64,000 nt of DNA from Curtobacterium sp. ZW137 (GCF_003762905.1 NZ_RJKS01000004.1:186001-250000), one strand, 5' to 3'. Shown: positions 9,366-18,577, counted from the first letter of the stretch. The notes: generated by a model not told the origin, from the sequence alone. Program-made: numbers and translations.

Positions 9366-9578
9366 CTACTCGTTGCCGACGTGCTTGTCGGCGGAGTCGC
9401 GGGCGCCGTCGATCTTGTCGTCGAACTTGCCGCCTGTGGCCTTCTTCACGGCGTCGGCGACGCCGTCGAGCACCTTGTCGCTGATGCCCTCGGCCTTCTC
9501 GCTCTTCAGGGCGTCCTGGACCTTGCCGTCCTTGAGGAAGTCCTGCGCCTTCTTCGTGATGTCGTCGAACCCCGCCAT
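9366..9578 (-). CDS. MT0933/Rv0909-type antitoxin-like small protein
   Basis: A 70-residue, Lys/Asp-rich, helical protein: MAGFDDITKKAQDFLKDGKV, then repeats of K/D helices ending ARDSADKHVGNE. It resembles the MT0933-like antitoxin family of actinobacteria, whose members are often annotated as antitoxins without a proven partner. No toxin-like gene lies beside it: upstream is the ClC channel and downstream is sufS. It could equally be a CsbD-like stress protein. The ATG at 9578 gives a clean short protein; no strong ribosome site is visible. Confidence 0.65.
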   Translation of the reverse strand: MAGFDDITKKAQDFLKDGKVQDALKSEKAEGISDKVLDGVADAVKKATGGKFDDKIDGARDSADKHVGNE

Positions 9579-9674
9579 GTCCGTGCCTCTCGTTCGGCGC
9601 GGAGCCGGTCGCCCCGCCGCGTGCCGCCGATGGTAGGCCGGTCGGGTCGCGCGCGTGTGGGTCGGGTGCGGCGG

Positions 9675-10958
9675 TCAGGCCATCTGGGCGCTGCGTCGGC
9701 GCGCGAGCACGTAGCCGACCGCGACGGACCCGGAGACCGCCAGGAGCGACGGGATGAGGATGTCGGTGCCCTGCTCGGTGAACTCGACGACGAGCACGAG
9801 CGCGGTGAACGGCGCGCGCATGGTCGTCGCGAGGAACGCCGCGGCGCCGATGAACGCGAAGGACGCCAGACCGGGGCCGTCCGCCGGCCAGAGCAGGATC
9901 CACGCACCGCCGAGGAACCCGCCGAACGCCGCGCCGATCGCGATCGAGGGCGTCAGGGTGCCGCCGACCGCACCGGCACCGATCGTGGCCGAGGTGGTGA
10001 TGGTCCGGATCAGACCGAGCACGAGGAGCAGCACGATCGGCGCGAAGCCGAGCATCGAGCCGTCGTCGACGGAGGTGTTCATCGCCAGGATGCCGAGCGC
10101 CCGGCCGTTGCCGAGGATCTCCGGGAACGGCACGGCGATGAGCCCGACCATCGCGAACACGACCGGCAGCACGACGAGCAGGTGCCAGCCCTTCGGCGCG
10201 ATGCCCTGCAGCCGGTTCGTCAGCTTCACGAACCCGACGCCGGCGAAGCCCAGCACCGGTCCGACGACGACGGCCCAGACGAGCAGCGACGGCGACATGT
10301 GCATCGCGGGCACGTGGTAGAGCACCTCGTCCGGGATCACGAGTCGCGCGACGAAGGCCGCGACGGCGCTCGTGGCGAACGCCGGCAGCGCGGTGGCGAA
10401 GGTGAGTTCGCCGAGCAGGACCTCGACCGCGAAGAGCGCACCGCCGAGCGGCACGTCGTACACGGCGGCGAGGCCGGCGGCGGCGCCGCACGCGACGAGG
10501 ATCTTCGTCTCGCGCTTCGACAGTCCCGCGCGGGCGGTGATGAGCTGGGCGAGCCAGGCGCCGATCTCCCGCGGCGCCACCTCTTTGCCGATGGAGGCAC
10601 CGAGGCCGACCGCGAGGATCTGGACACCGGCGTTCGCCAGGGTCGCGAGCGCCGGCATCCGCTTGCCGTTGACCGCACCGGGCACGGAGACGATCGGTCG
10701 GCCCCACCGTCGGAGTGCCCACCAGGCGAACCCGGTCAGGATGCCGGCGGCGACGAGGGCGAGGAACCGGTTCAGCGCGGACGGGGCGTCGGCTGCTTCG
10801 AGGTGGCCGGCGAACGGGAACCCGAACGCGACGAACTGGATGAGCTGCAGCGCGAGCCACACCGAGACCCCGGCGATGCCACCCGCGACCCCGACGAGTC
10901 CGGTGACGACGACGAGCTTCAGCACCCAGCCCGGGGTCGTGTGTGCGGTGTGCGGCAT
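9675..10958 (-). CDS. ClC-type chloride channel or H+/Cl- antiporter
   Basis: A 427-residue integral membrane protein of the voltage-gated ClC family with 10 or more hydrophobic helices. The ion-pathway motif is GASIGKEVAPREIG near residue 120, a variant of GxxxGREGP that keeps the glutamate in the gating position. Later family signatures are AVYDVPLGGALFAVEVLLGE and GAAAFLATTMRAPFTALVLVVEF. There is no C-terminal CBS domain, as in many bacterial members. It is a single gene; whether it is a channel or an exchanger cannot be decided from sequence. Confidence 0.9.
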   Translation of the reverse strand: MPHTAHTTPGWVLKLVVVTGLVGVAGGIAGVSVWLALQLIQFVAFGFPFAGHLEAADAPSALNRFLALVAAGILTGFAWWALRRWGRPIVSVPGAVNGKRMPALATLANAGVQILAVGLGASIGKEVAPREIGAWLAQLITARAGLSKRETKILVACGAAAGLAAVYDVPLGGALFAVEVLLGELTFATALPAFATSAVAAFVARLVIPDEVLYHVPAMHMSPSLLVWAVVVGPVLGFAGVGFVKLTNRLQGIAPKGWHLLVVLPVVFAMVGLIAVPFPEILGNGRALGILAMNTSVDDGSMLGFAPIVLLLVLGLIRTITTSATIGAGAVGGTLTPSIAIGAAFGGFLGGAWILLWPADGPGLASFAFIGAAAFLATTMRAPFTALVLVVEFTEQGTDILIPSLLAVSGSVAVGYVLARRRSAQMA

Positions 10959-11016
10959 ATCGGAAACCCTATCGGCCGCGGGCCCGCCGCTCCGGCCCCG
11001 TCACCGCCGGGCGTCG

Positions 11017-11433
11017 TCAGTCGAAGAGCTCGCTGAGCCAGTTCCCGCGGCGCTTCTTCCCGTACGGCTGCTGGCCGTACTGCTGGCTGGACTGCTGGCC
11101 GTACTGCTGCTGGCCGTACCCGCGGCGGCCCTTGTCCCACGACCCGGGCGAGCCCGGCGATCCCGGGGACGCGTACCCGTTCCGCGGGACCGCCATGCCG
11201 GACGTGTACCCGGGCACGTACCCGGGCGCAGGGGCGGCCGGCACCGCGTGCGGACCGGGGGCCGGAGCCGCGGGCGCCGCGGTCGCGGTGGGCGCGGACG
11301 GCGCTGCTCGCTCGATGATCTTGTCGAGCTCGCCGCGGTCGAGCCACACACCGCGGCACTCGGGGCAGTAGTCGATCTCGATGCCGGATCGCTCCGACAT
11401 CACGAGGGTCGCCTGGTCGTTGGGGCACTGCAT
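11017..11433 (-). CDS. TFIIB-type zinc-ribbon protein with Q/Y/G-rich tail
   Basis: A 138-residue protein. The first 45 residues are a zf-TFIIB-type ribbon: CPND at 3-6 and CPEC at 23-26, followed by RGVWLDRGELDKII. The second ligand of the first knuckle is Asp rather than Cys, as in many family members. A Pro/Ala-rich linker follows, then a low-complexity tail rich in Gln, Tyr and Gly (GYGQQQYGQQSSQQYGQQ) ending KKRRGNWLSELFD. The tail looks like an intrinsically disordered, possibly condensate-forming segment. The function of the family is unknown. The ATG at 11433 is chosen because the ribbon begins there. Confidence 0.8.
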   Translation of the reverse strand: MQCPNDQATLVMSERSGIEIDYCPECRGVWLDRGELDKIIERAAPSAPTATAAPAAPAPGPHAVPAAPAPGYVPGYTSGMAVPRNGYASPGSPGSPGSWDKGRRGYGQQQYGQQSSQQYGQQPYGKKRRGNWLSELFD

Positions 11434-11587
11434 GAGGAGGTCCTTCCGATCGGCGCGAGGTGCGCACTGCGATCGATCCTGTCGACCGCGTGTGTGCCGC
11501 CCGTGCGGAACCCCTGGACAGCGTCTGTGGATCACCGGAGTGTCCGCCGCCCGGCGCCGGCAGGACCCGGCACCAGCGCCTGCGCCC

Positions 11588-11593
11588 TAGGCT
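11588..11593 (+). promoter_or_regulatory. -10 box of the ROK gene (leaderless)
   Basis: TAGGCT ends 6 nt before the GTG at 11600, with no ribosome-binding site between. This matches the TANNNT spacing seen at several other genes in the window. No convincing -35 box is visible. Confidence 0.4.
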
Positions 11594-11599
11594 GACGAC

Positions 11600-12784
11600 G
11601 TGCCCGAGATGCCCGACGCAGGACCCCAGCACGGCTGGGAGCCGCTGGTCGGCAGCGCGCAGTCCGTCGTCCTCGAAGTGCTCCGTGCCGGGCCGCGTCC
11701 GCGCACCGAGCTCGCCGCCCGACTGGGCCTCTCCGGCCCGAGCCTGTCCCGGATCACGAAGCCGCTGCTCGAAGCGGGGATCCTGATCGAGCGCGACGGC
11801 GTGCAGCAGACGGTGACCGGCCGCCCCTCGATCCCGCTCGACATCGACCAGGACGCCCACCACTTCATCGGCGTGAAGCTCACCGGCGACAGCCTCTTCG
11901 CCGTCTCGACCGACCACCGCGGCGAGGTCCTCACCGAGCGTGAGGAACCACTCGCCGACCGGGACGTCAGCGCCGTCGTCGCCCGGGTCGCCGAGGTGAT
12001 CGCCGCCATCACCGCAGCGGACGACCGGGTCCGGGGCGTGTGCGTCGCGCTCGGCGGCGCGACCGAGGACCGCCGGACCGTCCGTCGGGCGCCGTTCCTC
12101 GGCTGGGAAGACGTCCCGCTCGCAGCGCTGCTCGCCGACGCGACCGGACTGCCGTGCTCGGTGGAGAACGACGTCCGGGCGCTCACCCACGCCGAGCACT
12201 GGTTCGGGGAAGGGCGTGACCACCGGTCCTTCGCGCTCCTGACGATCGGTGCCGGCATCGGTCTCGGTCTGGTCGTCGGCGGCACGGTCGTGGCAGGCGC
12301 CCACGGAGCCGCCGGCAGCATCGGGCACCAGCGGCTCGGTGGGACCGCGGGGACGTCGGACCTCCGCTGCGAGTTCGGGCACCGCGGGTGTGCACGGGCG
12401 GTCATCAGCGCCCGGGCGATCGCCCTCGCGGGCAGTGCGTCGCTCGGCCGTCAGGTGTCGGCCGCCGATCTGCTCGACGTGGCGCGTAGCGACGGCACGG
12501 GTGCCGACGCTCGCGCTGCCCGCACGGTGGTCGACACCGCGGCCGAGGCGCTCGGGCTCCTCGTGGCGGACGTCGTGAACGTCGTCGACCCCGAGGTCGT
12601 CCTGCTCTCCGGGGAGCTCGTCGGTGTCGCCGAGGTCGGGCGGGCAGCGCTCGACCGCTCGGTCGAGGCCGCCCGGCACTGGTCGACGCCGGCGCCCACC
12701 GTCATCGCGCAGCCGTTCCGCTTCAACGAGTGGGCACGGGGCGCGGCCGCGGTCGCCATCCAGATGCACGCCCTCGGCGCCTGA
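11600..12784 (+). CDS. ROK-family transcriptional regulator
   Basis: A 394-residue NagC/XylR-type regulator. A winged helix-turn-helix occupies about residues 15-70 (GSAQSVVLEVLRAGPRPRTELAARLGLSGPSLSRITKPLLEAG), followed by a ROK sugar-kinase-like domain with LTIGAGIGLGLVVGG and AAGSIGH. The ROK zinc motif CxCGxxGC is degenerate (CEFGHRGC), so it is a regulator rather than an active kinase. It starts with GTG at 11600. It is convergent with a three-gene sugar ABC operon and next to an alpha-galactosidase; related AT-rich boxes precede both, so it probably controls alpha-galactoside use. Confidence 0.9.
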   Translation: MPEMPDAGPQHGWEPLVGSAQSVVLEVLRAGPRPRTELAARLGLSGPSLSRITKPLLEAGILIERDGVQQTVTGRPSIPLDIDQDAHHFIGVKLTGDSLFAVSTDHRGEVLTEREEPLADRDVSAVVARVAEVIAAITAADDRVRGVCVALGGATEDRRTVRRAPFLGWEDVPLAALLADATGLPCSVENDVRALTHAEHWFGEGRDHRSFALLTIGAGIGLGLVVGGTVVAGAHGAAGSIGHQRLGGTAGTSDLRCEFGHRGCARAVISARAIALAGSASLGRQVSAADLLDVARSDGTGADARAARTVVDTAAEALGLLVADVVNVVDPEVVLLSGELVGVAEVGRAALDRSVEAARHWSTPAPTVIAQPFRFNEWARGAAAVAIQMHALGA

Positions 12785-12806
12785 CCCCCACGCGCCCGCG
12801 CCCGCG

Positions 12807-12860
12807 CCCCTCGCACCGTGCGACCCGGCGCCCCGAGCGCCCCTCGCACCGTGCGAGGGG
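12807..12860. terminator. Bidirectional hairpin between ROK and ABC genes
   Basis: CCCCTCGCAC-C-GTGCGAGGGG (12840-12860) is a perfect 10-bp stem with a one-base centre. A half copy, CCCCTCGCACCGTGCGA, precedes it at 12807-12823. It lies between the convergent ROK gene and the binding-protein gene. The same hairpin recurs at 50142-50164. Confidence 0.6.
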
Positions 12861-12882
12861 CCGCACCCGCCGCCCGCCCCGC

Positions 12883-14256
12883 CTACGTCAGCTGCAGCAG
12901 CGTGTTCACCTGGTCGTTGACCCCGGTCAGCGTGCTGACCGGCTTGCCGTTGGCGTAGATGTCGTCGAATGCCGGCTGGACGAGCGCCTGGATGTCGCCC
13001 GGGTTCCGCGTCACCGGGAACAGGAACGTCGTCTTGTCGGCCACCTGCTGGGTGAACGCGGACACGTCGAAGCCCTTCTTCCCGAACGCCGCGACGGCTG
13101 CAGCGGTGCCCTCGGGCCGCGCCGGGAAGACGATCCCGGCCTTCCCGACGATCTGCTGCGCGGTGGACCCGCCGAGGAACGCGACCCACTTCGCCGCGGC
13201 CTCCGGGTTCCGCGCCTGCTTCGTGATCGAGTCCCCCAGGCCGTTGAACATCGACGCGCGGTGCCCCACCGGCCCGGACGGGGTCGGTGCGATGGCGACG
13301 TCGATGCCGGCGAGGTTGCCGTACGCGCCGATCATCCACGAGCCGTTGAACGAGAGCGCGACCTTCTTCGCCCCGAGCTGCACGTCCGGCCCGGTCGTGG
13401 TGGAGAACACCCCGTACTTCGGCATGAAGCCCTTCTCGGCGAGCCCGAAGTACCAGGAGATCGTCTTCTGGAACCCGGCGTCGTCGTAGCGGAACTTGTT
13501 CCCCCACGGGTTGCTGTTCGTGTAGAACCAGTCGGTCGACCCGGTGAACGGCGACCACTGCGTCTGCCCGAAGCCGTCGCCGCCGCTGCCGTTCGCGCTC
13601 ATCCCGTAGACGGCGATGTCGGTCTTGTCGAAGCCGGGCTCGTCGCCGCGGCGCCCCTTGCCGTCGATGGTCAGGTGGGCGAGCATCTGCTCGAACGTGC
13701 CGCCGTCGTCGGGGTTCCACTCGAGTGCGGCGAGCTGGTCGGCGGTGACACCGGCCTTCGCCATCACCTTGGTGTCGTAGAACATCGCGATGGTGTCCCA
13801 GTCCTTCGGGGACCCGTAGCGGTGGCCGTCCTGGCCCTTCCAGAGCTCGGCGAGCCCGGACTGGTAGTCGGCGTCCTGGATCGATGCGGTGGCCTCGAGT
13901 TCGTCCAGCTTGTAGAGCACGTCGAGGTCGGCGTACTGCGGGAACTTCGTCAGGTGGTCGGTGAAGACGTCGGGCGCGGTGCCGGCGATGAACCCGGCGG
14001 TGAGCTTCGTCCAGTAGTCGTTCCAGCCGAGCTGGGTGATCTTGATCGTGATGCCGGGGTTCTCGCGCTCGAAGGCCTTCGCGACCGCCTGGTAGGCGGG
14101 GAGCTGGTTCGAGTCCCACAGCCAGTACGACACGGTGCCGGTCGCACCGCCGGTGGAGGACGCGCGGCCGGGCGACGAGCACGCGGCGAGCGCACCGAGG
14201 GCGAGGGCGGATGCACCGCCGGCGAAGAGCGCGCGGCGGGTGATGGAGTTCGTCAT
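12883..14256 (-). CDS. Sugar ABC transporter substrate-binding lipoprotein
   Basis: A 457-residue family 1 solute-binding protein. The N-terminus MTNSITRRALFAGGASALAL has a twin-arginine pair followed by lipobox LAAC at residues 23-26, so it may be exported by Tat and lipid-anchored. The mature part opens with GTVSYWLWDSNQLPAYQAVAKAFERENPGITIKI, typical of CUT1 receptors. It is the last gene of the operon (permeases upstream at 14268 and 15252, all on the minus strand). With the adjacent GH36 enzyme and ROK regulator it most likely binds alpha-galactosides such as raffinose or melibiose; this is inferred from context. Confidence 0.9.
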   Translation of the reverse strand: MTNSITRRALFAGGASALALGALAACSSPGRASSTGGATGTVSYWLWDSNQLPAYQAVAKAFERENPGITIKITQLGWNDYWTKLTAGFIAGTAPDVFTDHLTKFPQYADLDVLYKLDELEATASIQDADYQSGLAELWKGQDGHRYGSPKDWDTIAMFYDTKVMAKAGVTADQLAALEWNPDDGGTFEQMLAHLTIDGKGRRGDEPGFDKTDIAVYGMSANGSGGDGFGQTQWSPFTGSTDWFYTNSNPWGNKFRYDDAGFQKTISWYFGLAEKGFMPKYGVFSTTTGPDVQLGAKKVALSFNGSWMIGAYGNLAGIDVAIAPTPSGPVGHRASMFNGLGDSITKQARNPEAAAKWVAFLGGSTAQQIVGKAGIVFPARPEGTAAAVAAFGKKGFDVSAFTQQVADKTTFLFPVTRNPGDIQALVQPAFDDIYANGKPVSTLTGVNDQVNTLLQLT

Positions 14257-14267
14257 GGGGAGCGTCC

Positions 14268-15221
14268 CTACTTGATGCCGGAGAAGCCGATGGAGTTGAC
14301 GATGCGCTTGGCGAAGACGCCGAACAGCACGATCATCGGAAGCGCTGCGACGAGCGTGGCCGCCATCAGCCCGGACCAGTCGGTGCCGGACTGCGGGGCC
14401 TGCGACTTGAAGACGCCGAGCGCGACGGTGAGCACCCGCGAGCTGTCGGTGTACGACACCATCAGCGGCCAGAAGTAGTCGTTCCACGCGGTGATGTACG
14501 TCAGCACGGCGAGCGTCGCGATCGGTGCGGAGGCCATCGGCAGGATGAGCCGGAAGAACACCCGGACCTTCCCGGCGCCGTCGATGAGGGCCGCTTCCTC
14601 GACCTCCTTCGAGATGCCGAGGAAGAACTGCCGGAGGAAGAACACCGCGAACGGCGTCATCAGCATCGAGGGCAGCGAGATCCCGAGCAGGGTGTCGACC
14701 AGGCCGAGCGACTTGATGAGCGCGAAGTTCGGCAGGAGCGTGAAGATCGTCGGGACCATGAGCCCGGCGAGGAACACCGCGAACACCTTGTCGCGTCCCG
14801 GCCACCGCAGCCGCGCGAAGGCGTAGGCGGCGCCGGCGGAGAAGAACACCTGCCCGACGGTGATCATCGTCGCGGTGATCACGGAGTTGAGCAGGTACTG
14901 CCAGAAGTTGATCGCCGCGCCGGAGCCGCCCTGGGCGAGCGCCTCCTTCGTGGACTGCAGGCCGAAGACGCGCTCGAACCCGCCGAGGCTGAACCCGGTC
15001 GGCAGGAGCGAGGTCGGGTCCGCGGAGATCGCACCGTTCGACGACAGCGCCGTGCGGAGGATCCAGTAGAAGGGGAAGAGGGTCACGACGATCACCGCGA
15101 TCATCGCGATCCAGGCGAACACCCGGCCGACGGACGGCTTCGGACGTGGGGGCTTGGCACCGCGGGTGGTGAGCGCGCGGGTGGTCGTGGGGTCGGCCAC
15201 GGGGGGCAGTGTGCTGGTCAT
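14268..15221 (-). CDS. Sugar ABC transporter permease, MalG-type
   Basis: A 317-residue permease with six predicted helices. The EAA loop reads GISKEVEEAALIDGAGKVRVFFRLILPMA, and the C-terminus IVNSIGFSGIK is the typical end of CUT1 second permeases. The cytosolic N-terminus is about 35 residues and Pro/Thr-rich. It lies 11 bp upstream of the binding-protein gene and 30 bp downstream of the first permease. No ATPase gene accompanies the system, so it should use a shared ATPase. Confidence 0.92.
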   Translation of the reverse strand: MTSTLPPVADPTTTRALTTRGAKPPRPKPSVGRVFAWIAMIAVIVVTLFPFYWILRTALSSNGAISADPTSLLPTGFSLGGFERVFGLQSTKEALAQGGSGAAINFWQYLLNSVITATMITVGQVFFSAGAAYAFARLRWPGRDKVFAVFLAGLMVPTIFTLLPNFALIKSLGLVDTLLGISLPSMLMTPFAVFFLRQFFLGISKEVEEAALIDGAGKVRVFFRLILPMASAPIATLAVLTYITAWNDYFWPLMVSYTDSSRVLTVALGVFKSQAPQSGTDWSGLMAATLVAALPMIVLFGVFAKRIVNSIGFSGIK

Positions 15222-15251
15222 CTTCGACTCGCTTTCGGGGTCCGTGGCCGG

Positions 15252-16217
15252 TCAGTCCAGATCGCTCTCGCCGGAACGCGAGAGTCGGTACTGGATGAAC
15301 GTGATGACGCTGAGGACGATGAGGAGGGCCACCGAGACGGCGGACGCGTAGCCGAACTGGAACCGGCCGAAGGCCAGGTTGTAGATGTAGTTCTGCACGA
15401 CGTTCGTGGCGTTGGCGGGTCCGCCCTGGGTGGTCACCGCGACGGTGTCGAACACCTGGAACGACCCGATGATCGTGATGATGAGCACGAGCGACAGGAT
15501 CGGGCGGAGGAGCGGCACCGTGATGCGCCAGAACATCTTCCACTCGCTCGCACCGTCGATGCGGGCAGCCTCGTAGACCTGCTCCGGCAGGGCCTGCAGT
15601 CCCGCGAAGATGAGGAGCGCGGTGTAGCCGACGTTCCGCCAGACGTTGATGAACGCGATGGTCGGGATGCCCCACACGTCGCTCTGCAGGAACGGGATGC
15701 GTCCGATGCCGAGCGCGGAGAGCACCTCGTTGCCGATGCCGAGCTGCGTGTCGAGGATCCAGAGCCAGATCAGCGCCGCGACGACGTTCGACACCAGGTA
15801 CGGCGCGAGGACGATCCCCCGGACGAACGTGGACTTCGTGAGCCGGTGCATCATCACCGCGATGAACAGGGCGAGGACCGTCTGGAACCCGATGTTCAGC
15901 AGCACGTACTCGACCGTCACCGCCATCGAGTGCCAGAAGATCGAGTCCTGCACGAGGCGCTCGTAGTTCTGCAGCCCGGTGAACACCGGCGGGGTGAGCA
16001 GGTTGTAGGACGTGAAGCTCAGGTAGATGCCGCGGATCGTCGGCCAGAGCAGGAACAGCGCGAACCCGATCGCGGCTGGTGCGATGAAGGCGAGCGCCAG
16101 CCACAGGTCGTTGCGTGGTCGTCGCTTCCGCAGAGCGGCGGTCCTGGCCGCTGTCTCGGTGTCGGCGCTCGGTCGGCTGCGCCGGACCGGCACCGTCAAG
16201 GGTGTTTCGGTGGCCAT
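15252..16217 (-). CDS. Sugar ABC transporter permease, MalF-type
   Basis: A 321-residue permease, first gene of the alpha-galactoside ABC operon. The first helix is LWLALAFIAPAAIGFALFLLWPTI, followed by GIYLSFTSYNLLTPPVFTGLQNYERL, a common MalF-type start. The EAA loop is ALPEQVYEAARIDGASEWKMFWRITVPLLRPIL. The promoter directly upstream has TTGACA-N17-GACACT with an inverted repeat over the -10 box, implying repression by the neighbouring ROK protein. Confidence 0.92.
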   Translation of the reverse strand: MATETPLTVPVRRSRPSADTETAARTAALRKRRPRNDLWLALAFIAPAAIGFALFLLWPTIRGIYLSFTSYNLLTPPVFTGLQNYERLVQDSIFWHSMAVTVEYVLLNIGFQTVLALFIAVMMHRLTKSTFVRGIVLAPYLVSNVVAALIWLWILDTQLGIGNEVLSALGIGRIPFLQSDVWGIPTIAFINVWRNVGYTALLIFAGLQALPEQVYEAARIDGASEWKMFWRITVPLLRPILSLVLIITIIGSFQVFDTVAVTTQGGPANATNVVQNYIYNLAFGRFQFGYASAVSVALLIVLSVITFIQYRLSRSGESDLD

Positions 16218-16268
16218 CGTGACTCCTTCGTCAACGTGGTTGCCGTCCGGGTGGCAGCCCCGGACGGG

Positions 16269-16300
16269 TTTAGTGTCGCCACAAAAGAAAGCGGTGTCAA
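16269..16300 (-). promoter_or_regulatory. Promoter and operator of the alpha-galactoside ABC operon
   Basis: On the minus strand TTGACA (16300-16295), a 17-bp spacer and GACACT (16277-16272). The inverted repeat TTTAGTG-TCGC-CACAAAA (16269-16286, one arm mismatch) overlaps the -10 box. Its CTTTTGTGGCG half resembles CTTTTGTTGCG upstream of the alpha-galactosidase gene, which suggests one regulator for both. Confidence 0.5.
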
Positions 16301-16329
16301 GAGGTCGCCACGACGAGGTGGTGACCAGC

Positions 16330-16379
16330 TGACGGCCTGGAGGCTCGTGGCGGCGCCGCCATGAGCCTCCAGGCCGTCA
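16330..16379 (-). terminator. 50-bp palindromic terminator after the alpha-galactosidase gene
   Basis: An almost perfect 50-bp palindrome (one G-T pair in the arms) with arm TGACGGCCTGGAGGCTC and centre GGCGGC/GCCGCC. It lies 11 bp downstream of the alpha-galactosidase stop codon. The centre matches that of the palindrome at 7399-7442. Confidence 0.65.
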
Positions 16380-16390
16380 CGGGGTCCGGA

Positions 16391-18577
16391 TCAGATCGCG
16401 GTGAGCCGGAACGGGACCACGCGCTCGGTGTACGTGGCCGGGGCCTCGAGGCCCACCGACGCGAGGACGCGACCGGTGAAGACCCGCGCACCGGACCACC
16501 ATTCCGGGGCACGGACGCCGTCGGCACCGCTGCCGATGAGCACCGGGTCGACGCGGTACCGCGCGTCCGGGTCGAGGTCGCGGAACGTGATCCGACCGCG
16601 GAGACTCACCTCGGGGGCGGCGAGGGACGCCAGGAAGAACATCGCCTCCCGGCGGTCCGGCGCGACCACGCCGTAGACGTTCAGCGTGTCGTCGACCTGG
16701 TCGACGCGTACCAGGTCACCACCGTGCAGCAGCGCCCGGGTGTCCTTGTAGAGCGCGATCCACTCGGCGAGGTCCCGCTCCTCGGCCGCGGTGGCCTTGG
16801 ACAGGTCCCACTCGATGCCGAGGTGCCCGAACAGCGCGGTGCCCGCCCGGAACGACAGGTCGTGCCAGCGCCCCGTCGTGTGGTTCACGCCGCTGGCGAT
16901 GTGCGAGCCGAGGAGCTCCGCCGGCAGCAGCTGCATCGTCCAGCGGTTCATCTGCTGCCGCTCGAGCGGGTCGATGCAGTCCGAGACCCAGACGCGGTCG
17001 GTGTGCTCGATGACGCCGAGGTCCACGCGGGAACCACCCGACGAGCACGACTCGATCTCGAAGCCCGGGAAACGGTCCTTGAGCGCCGCCATCAGCCGGT
17101 ACGCCGCCAGGGTCTGCTCGTGCACGGCCGCCCCGCCGTCCCGGTACCCGGCCTCGACCAGGTCCCGGTTGTGGTCCCACTTCACGTAGTCGATCCGGTA
17201 CTCGTCGATGATCACGGTCATCCGGTCGAGCACGTACTCGTACGCCTCCGGGATCGCGAGGTTGAGGACCTGCTGGTGCCGGGACCGGACCGGCAGGCGT
17301 CCGTCGGCCTGCATGATCCACTCCGGGTGCGCCCGGGCGAGGTCGCTGTCCTCGTTGATCATCTCCGGCTCGAACCACAGGCCGAACTGCATGCCGGCGG
17401 CACGGACGTGGTCGACGAGCGGCGACAGCCCCTCGGGCCAGACGTCCTCGTCGACGAACCAGTCGCCGAGGCCCGCGAAGTCGTTGCGACGGTGGCGGAA
17501 CCACCCGTCGTCGAGGACGAAACGCTCCACGCCGAGGCGGGCGGACCGGTCGGCGAGGTCCTCCAGCCGGGCCAGGTCGTGGTCGAAGTAGACCGCCTCC
17601 CAGACGTTGATCGTCATCGGGCGGACGCTCCGGGGGTGCTGCGGACGGCTGCGGAGGTACCGGTGGAAGCGGCGGGCCTGCTCGTCGAGGCCGTTCGCGT
17701 ACGCGCCGAAGAGCCACGGGCCCTCGTAGGTCTCCCCCGCGCCCAGGCGCACCTCGCCCGGCAGCAGGAGTTCGCCGCCGCCGATGACCTGCTTGCCGTT
17801 GAAGAGCCGTTCCGCGAAGTGGCGGTGGTTGCCGCTCCACGCGGCGTGGACGCCCCAGAGCTCCCCGTCGGCGAAACCGAACCCGGGGACGCCGACGCTC
17901 AGGACCGTGGCGGCGTCGGCCCCGGTGCGGCCCTTCCGGCCCTCGCGCTCGTGGATGCCGACCACGAGCTCGCGGCGCTGCGGGGTGCGCTCCTTGCCCC
18001 AGCGGCCGGCGAAGTCCAGGACCTCGCGGGCCCTGGTCGGGATCGGGAGCGCGACCGTGAGGTCGTCGACCGTGTACGTCCCGGTGCCGGTGTTCGTGAG
18101 GGCGGCGCGGGTGCGGACGAGGCCGGAGGGCAGCAGCTCGATCTCCAGGCGGACGGCGAGCTGGGCGTGGGCATCGGCGGCCTCGACGACGACGGTCGCG
18201 GGGCCGGCGTCGATGCGGGTGGGGGCGGCTTCACGCCCAGGCGTCTCGTGGGCCCGTGTCTCGTGGGCCTCTCCGATCACGTCGATGCTCGTCGTCGTGA
18301 ACCGGGGCGACCAGTCCTCCCCGTCCCGGTGTCCGCTCACGCCCGGCTTCCCGGACCAGCCGGCGTGCGGCTCGGGCAGGATCGCCACGCGGATCGGTTC
18401 GTCGACGGCGTTCGACACGATGGGCTCACGGCCCGCGGTGACGATCGCCTGCAGGTCCTCGGTGGACAACTCCCCGAGGGCGGCACCCCAGTGCACCACC
18501 GAGGGCAGGCGGGCGTCGGTGCAGTCGAGCACGAGGGAGACCCCGGCGGTGGTCAGGTGGACGAGGGAGTGCGTCAT
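16391..18577 (-). CDS. Alpha-galactosidase, GH36
   Basis: A 728-residue cytoplasmic glycoside hydrolase with no signal peptide. It has the three-part GH36 layout: N-terminal beta-supersandwich (about 1-320), catalytic barrel (about 330-650) and C-terminal beta domain. The nucleophile is in KWDHNRD (D468) and the acid/base in SDCID (D533); FVLDDGWF, FGLWFEPEMIN and CSSGGSRVD are further family signatures. It should release galactose from melibiose or raffinose-type sugars imported by the adjacent ABC system. Its promoter region carries CTTAC-N9-GTAAG. It is followed by a long palindromic terminator. Confidence 0.94.
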   Translation of the reverse strand: MTHSLVHLTTAGVSLVLDCTDARLPSVVHWGAALGELSTEDLQAIVTAGREPIVSNAVDEPIRVAILPEPHAGWSGKPGVSGHRDGEDWSPRFTTTSIDVIGEAHETRAHETPGREAAPTRIDAGPATVVVEAADAHAQLAVRLEIELLPSGLVRTRAALTNTGTGTYTVDDLTVALPIPTRAREVLDFAGRWGKERTPQRRELVVGIHEREGRKGRTGADAATVLSVGVPGFGFADGELWGVHAAWSGNHRHFAERLFNGKQVIGGGELLLPGEVRLGAGETYEGPWLFGAYANGLDEQARRFHRYLRSRPQHPRSVRPMTINVWEAVYFDHDLARLEDLADRSARLGVERFVLDDGWFRHRRNDFAGLGDWFVDEDVWPEGLSPLVDHVRAAGMQFGLWFEPEMINEDSDLARAHPEWIMQADGRLPVRSRHQQVLNLAIPEAYEYVLDRMTVIIDEYRIDYVKWDHNRDLVEAGYRDGGAAVHEQTLAAYRLMAALKDRFPGFEIESCSSGGSRVDLGVIEHTDRVWVSDCIDPLERQQMNRWTMQLLPAELLGSHIASGVNHTTGRWHDLSFRAGTALFGHLGIEWDLSKATAAEERDLAEWIALYKDTRALLHGGDLVRVDQVDDTLNVYGVVAPDRREAMFFLASLAAPEVSLRGRITFRDLDPDARYRVDPVLIGSGADGVRAPEWWSGARVFTGRVLASVGLEAPATYTERVVPFRLTAI

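Noticed and set aside
9366..9578. A complete toxin-antitoxin system
   Set aside because: Neither neighbour resembles a toxin, and the family's antitoxin role is unproven.
10919..14182. Very long open frame (over 1000 codons) antisense to the ROK gene and running into the ABC binding-protein gene
   Set aside because: It is a by-product of high GC, where stop codons are rare in other frames. Its protein is Arg/Pro/Gly-rich without any domain, whereas the genes it covers have clear family signatures.
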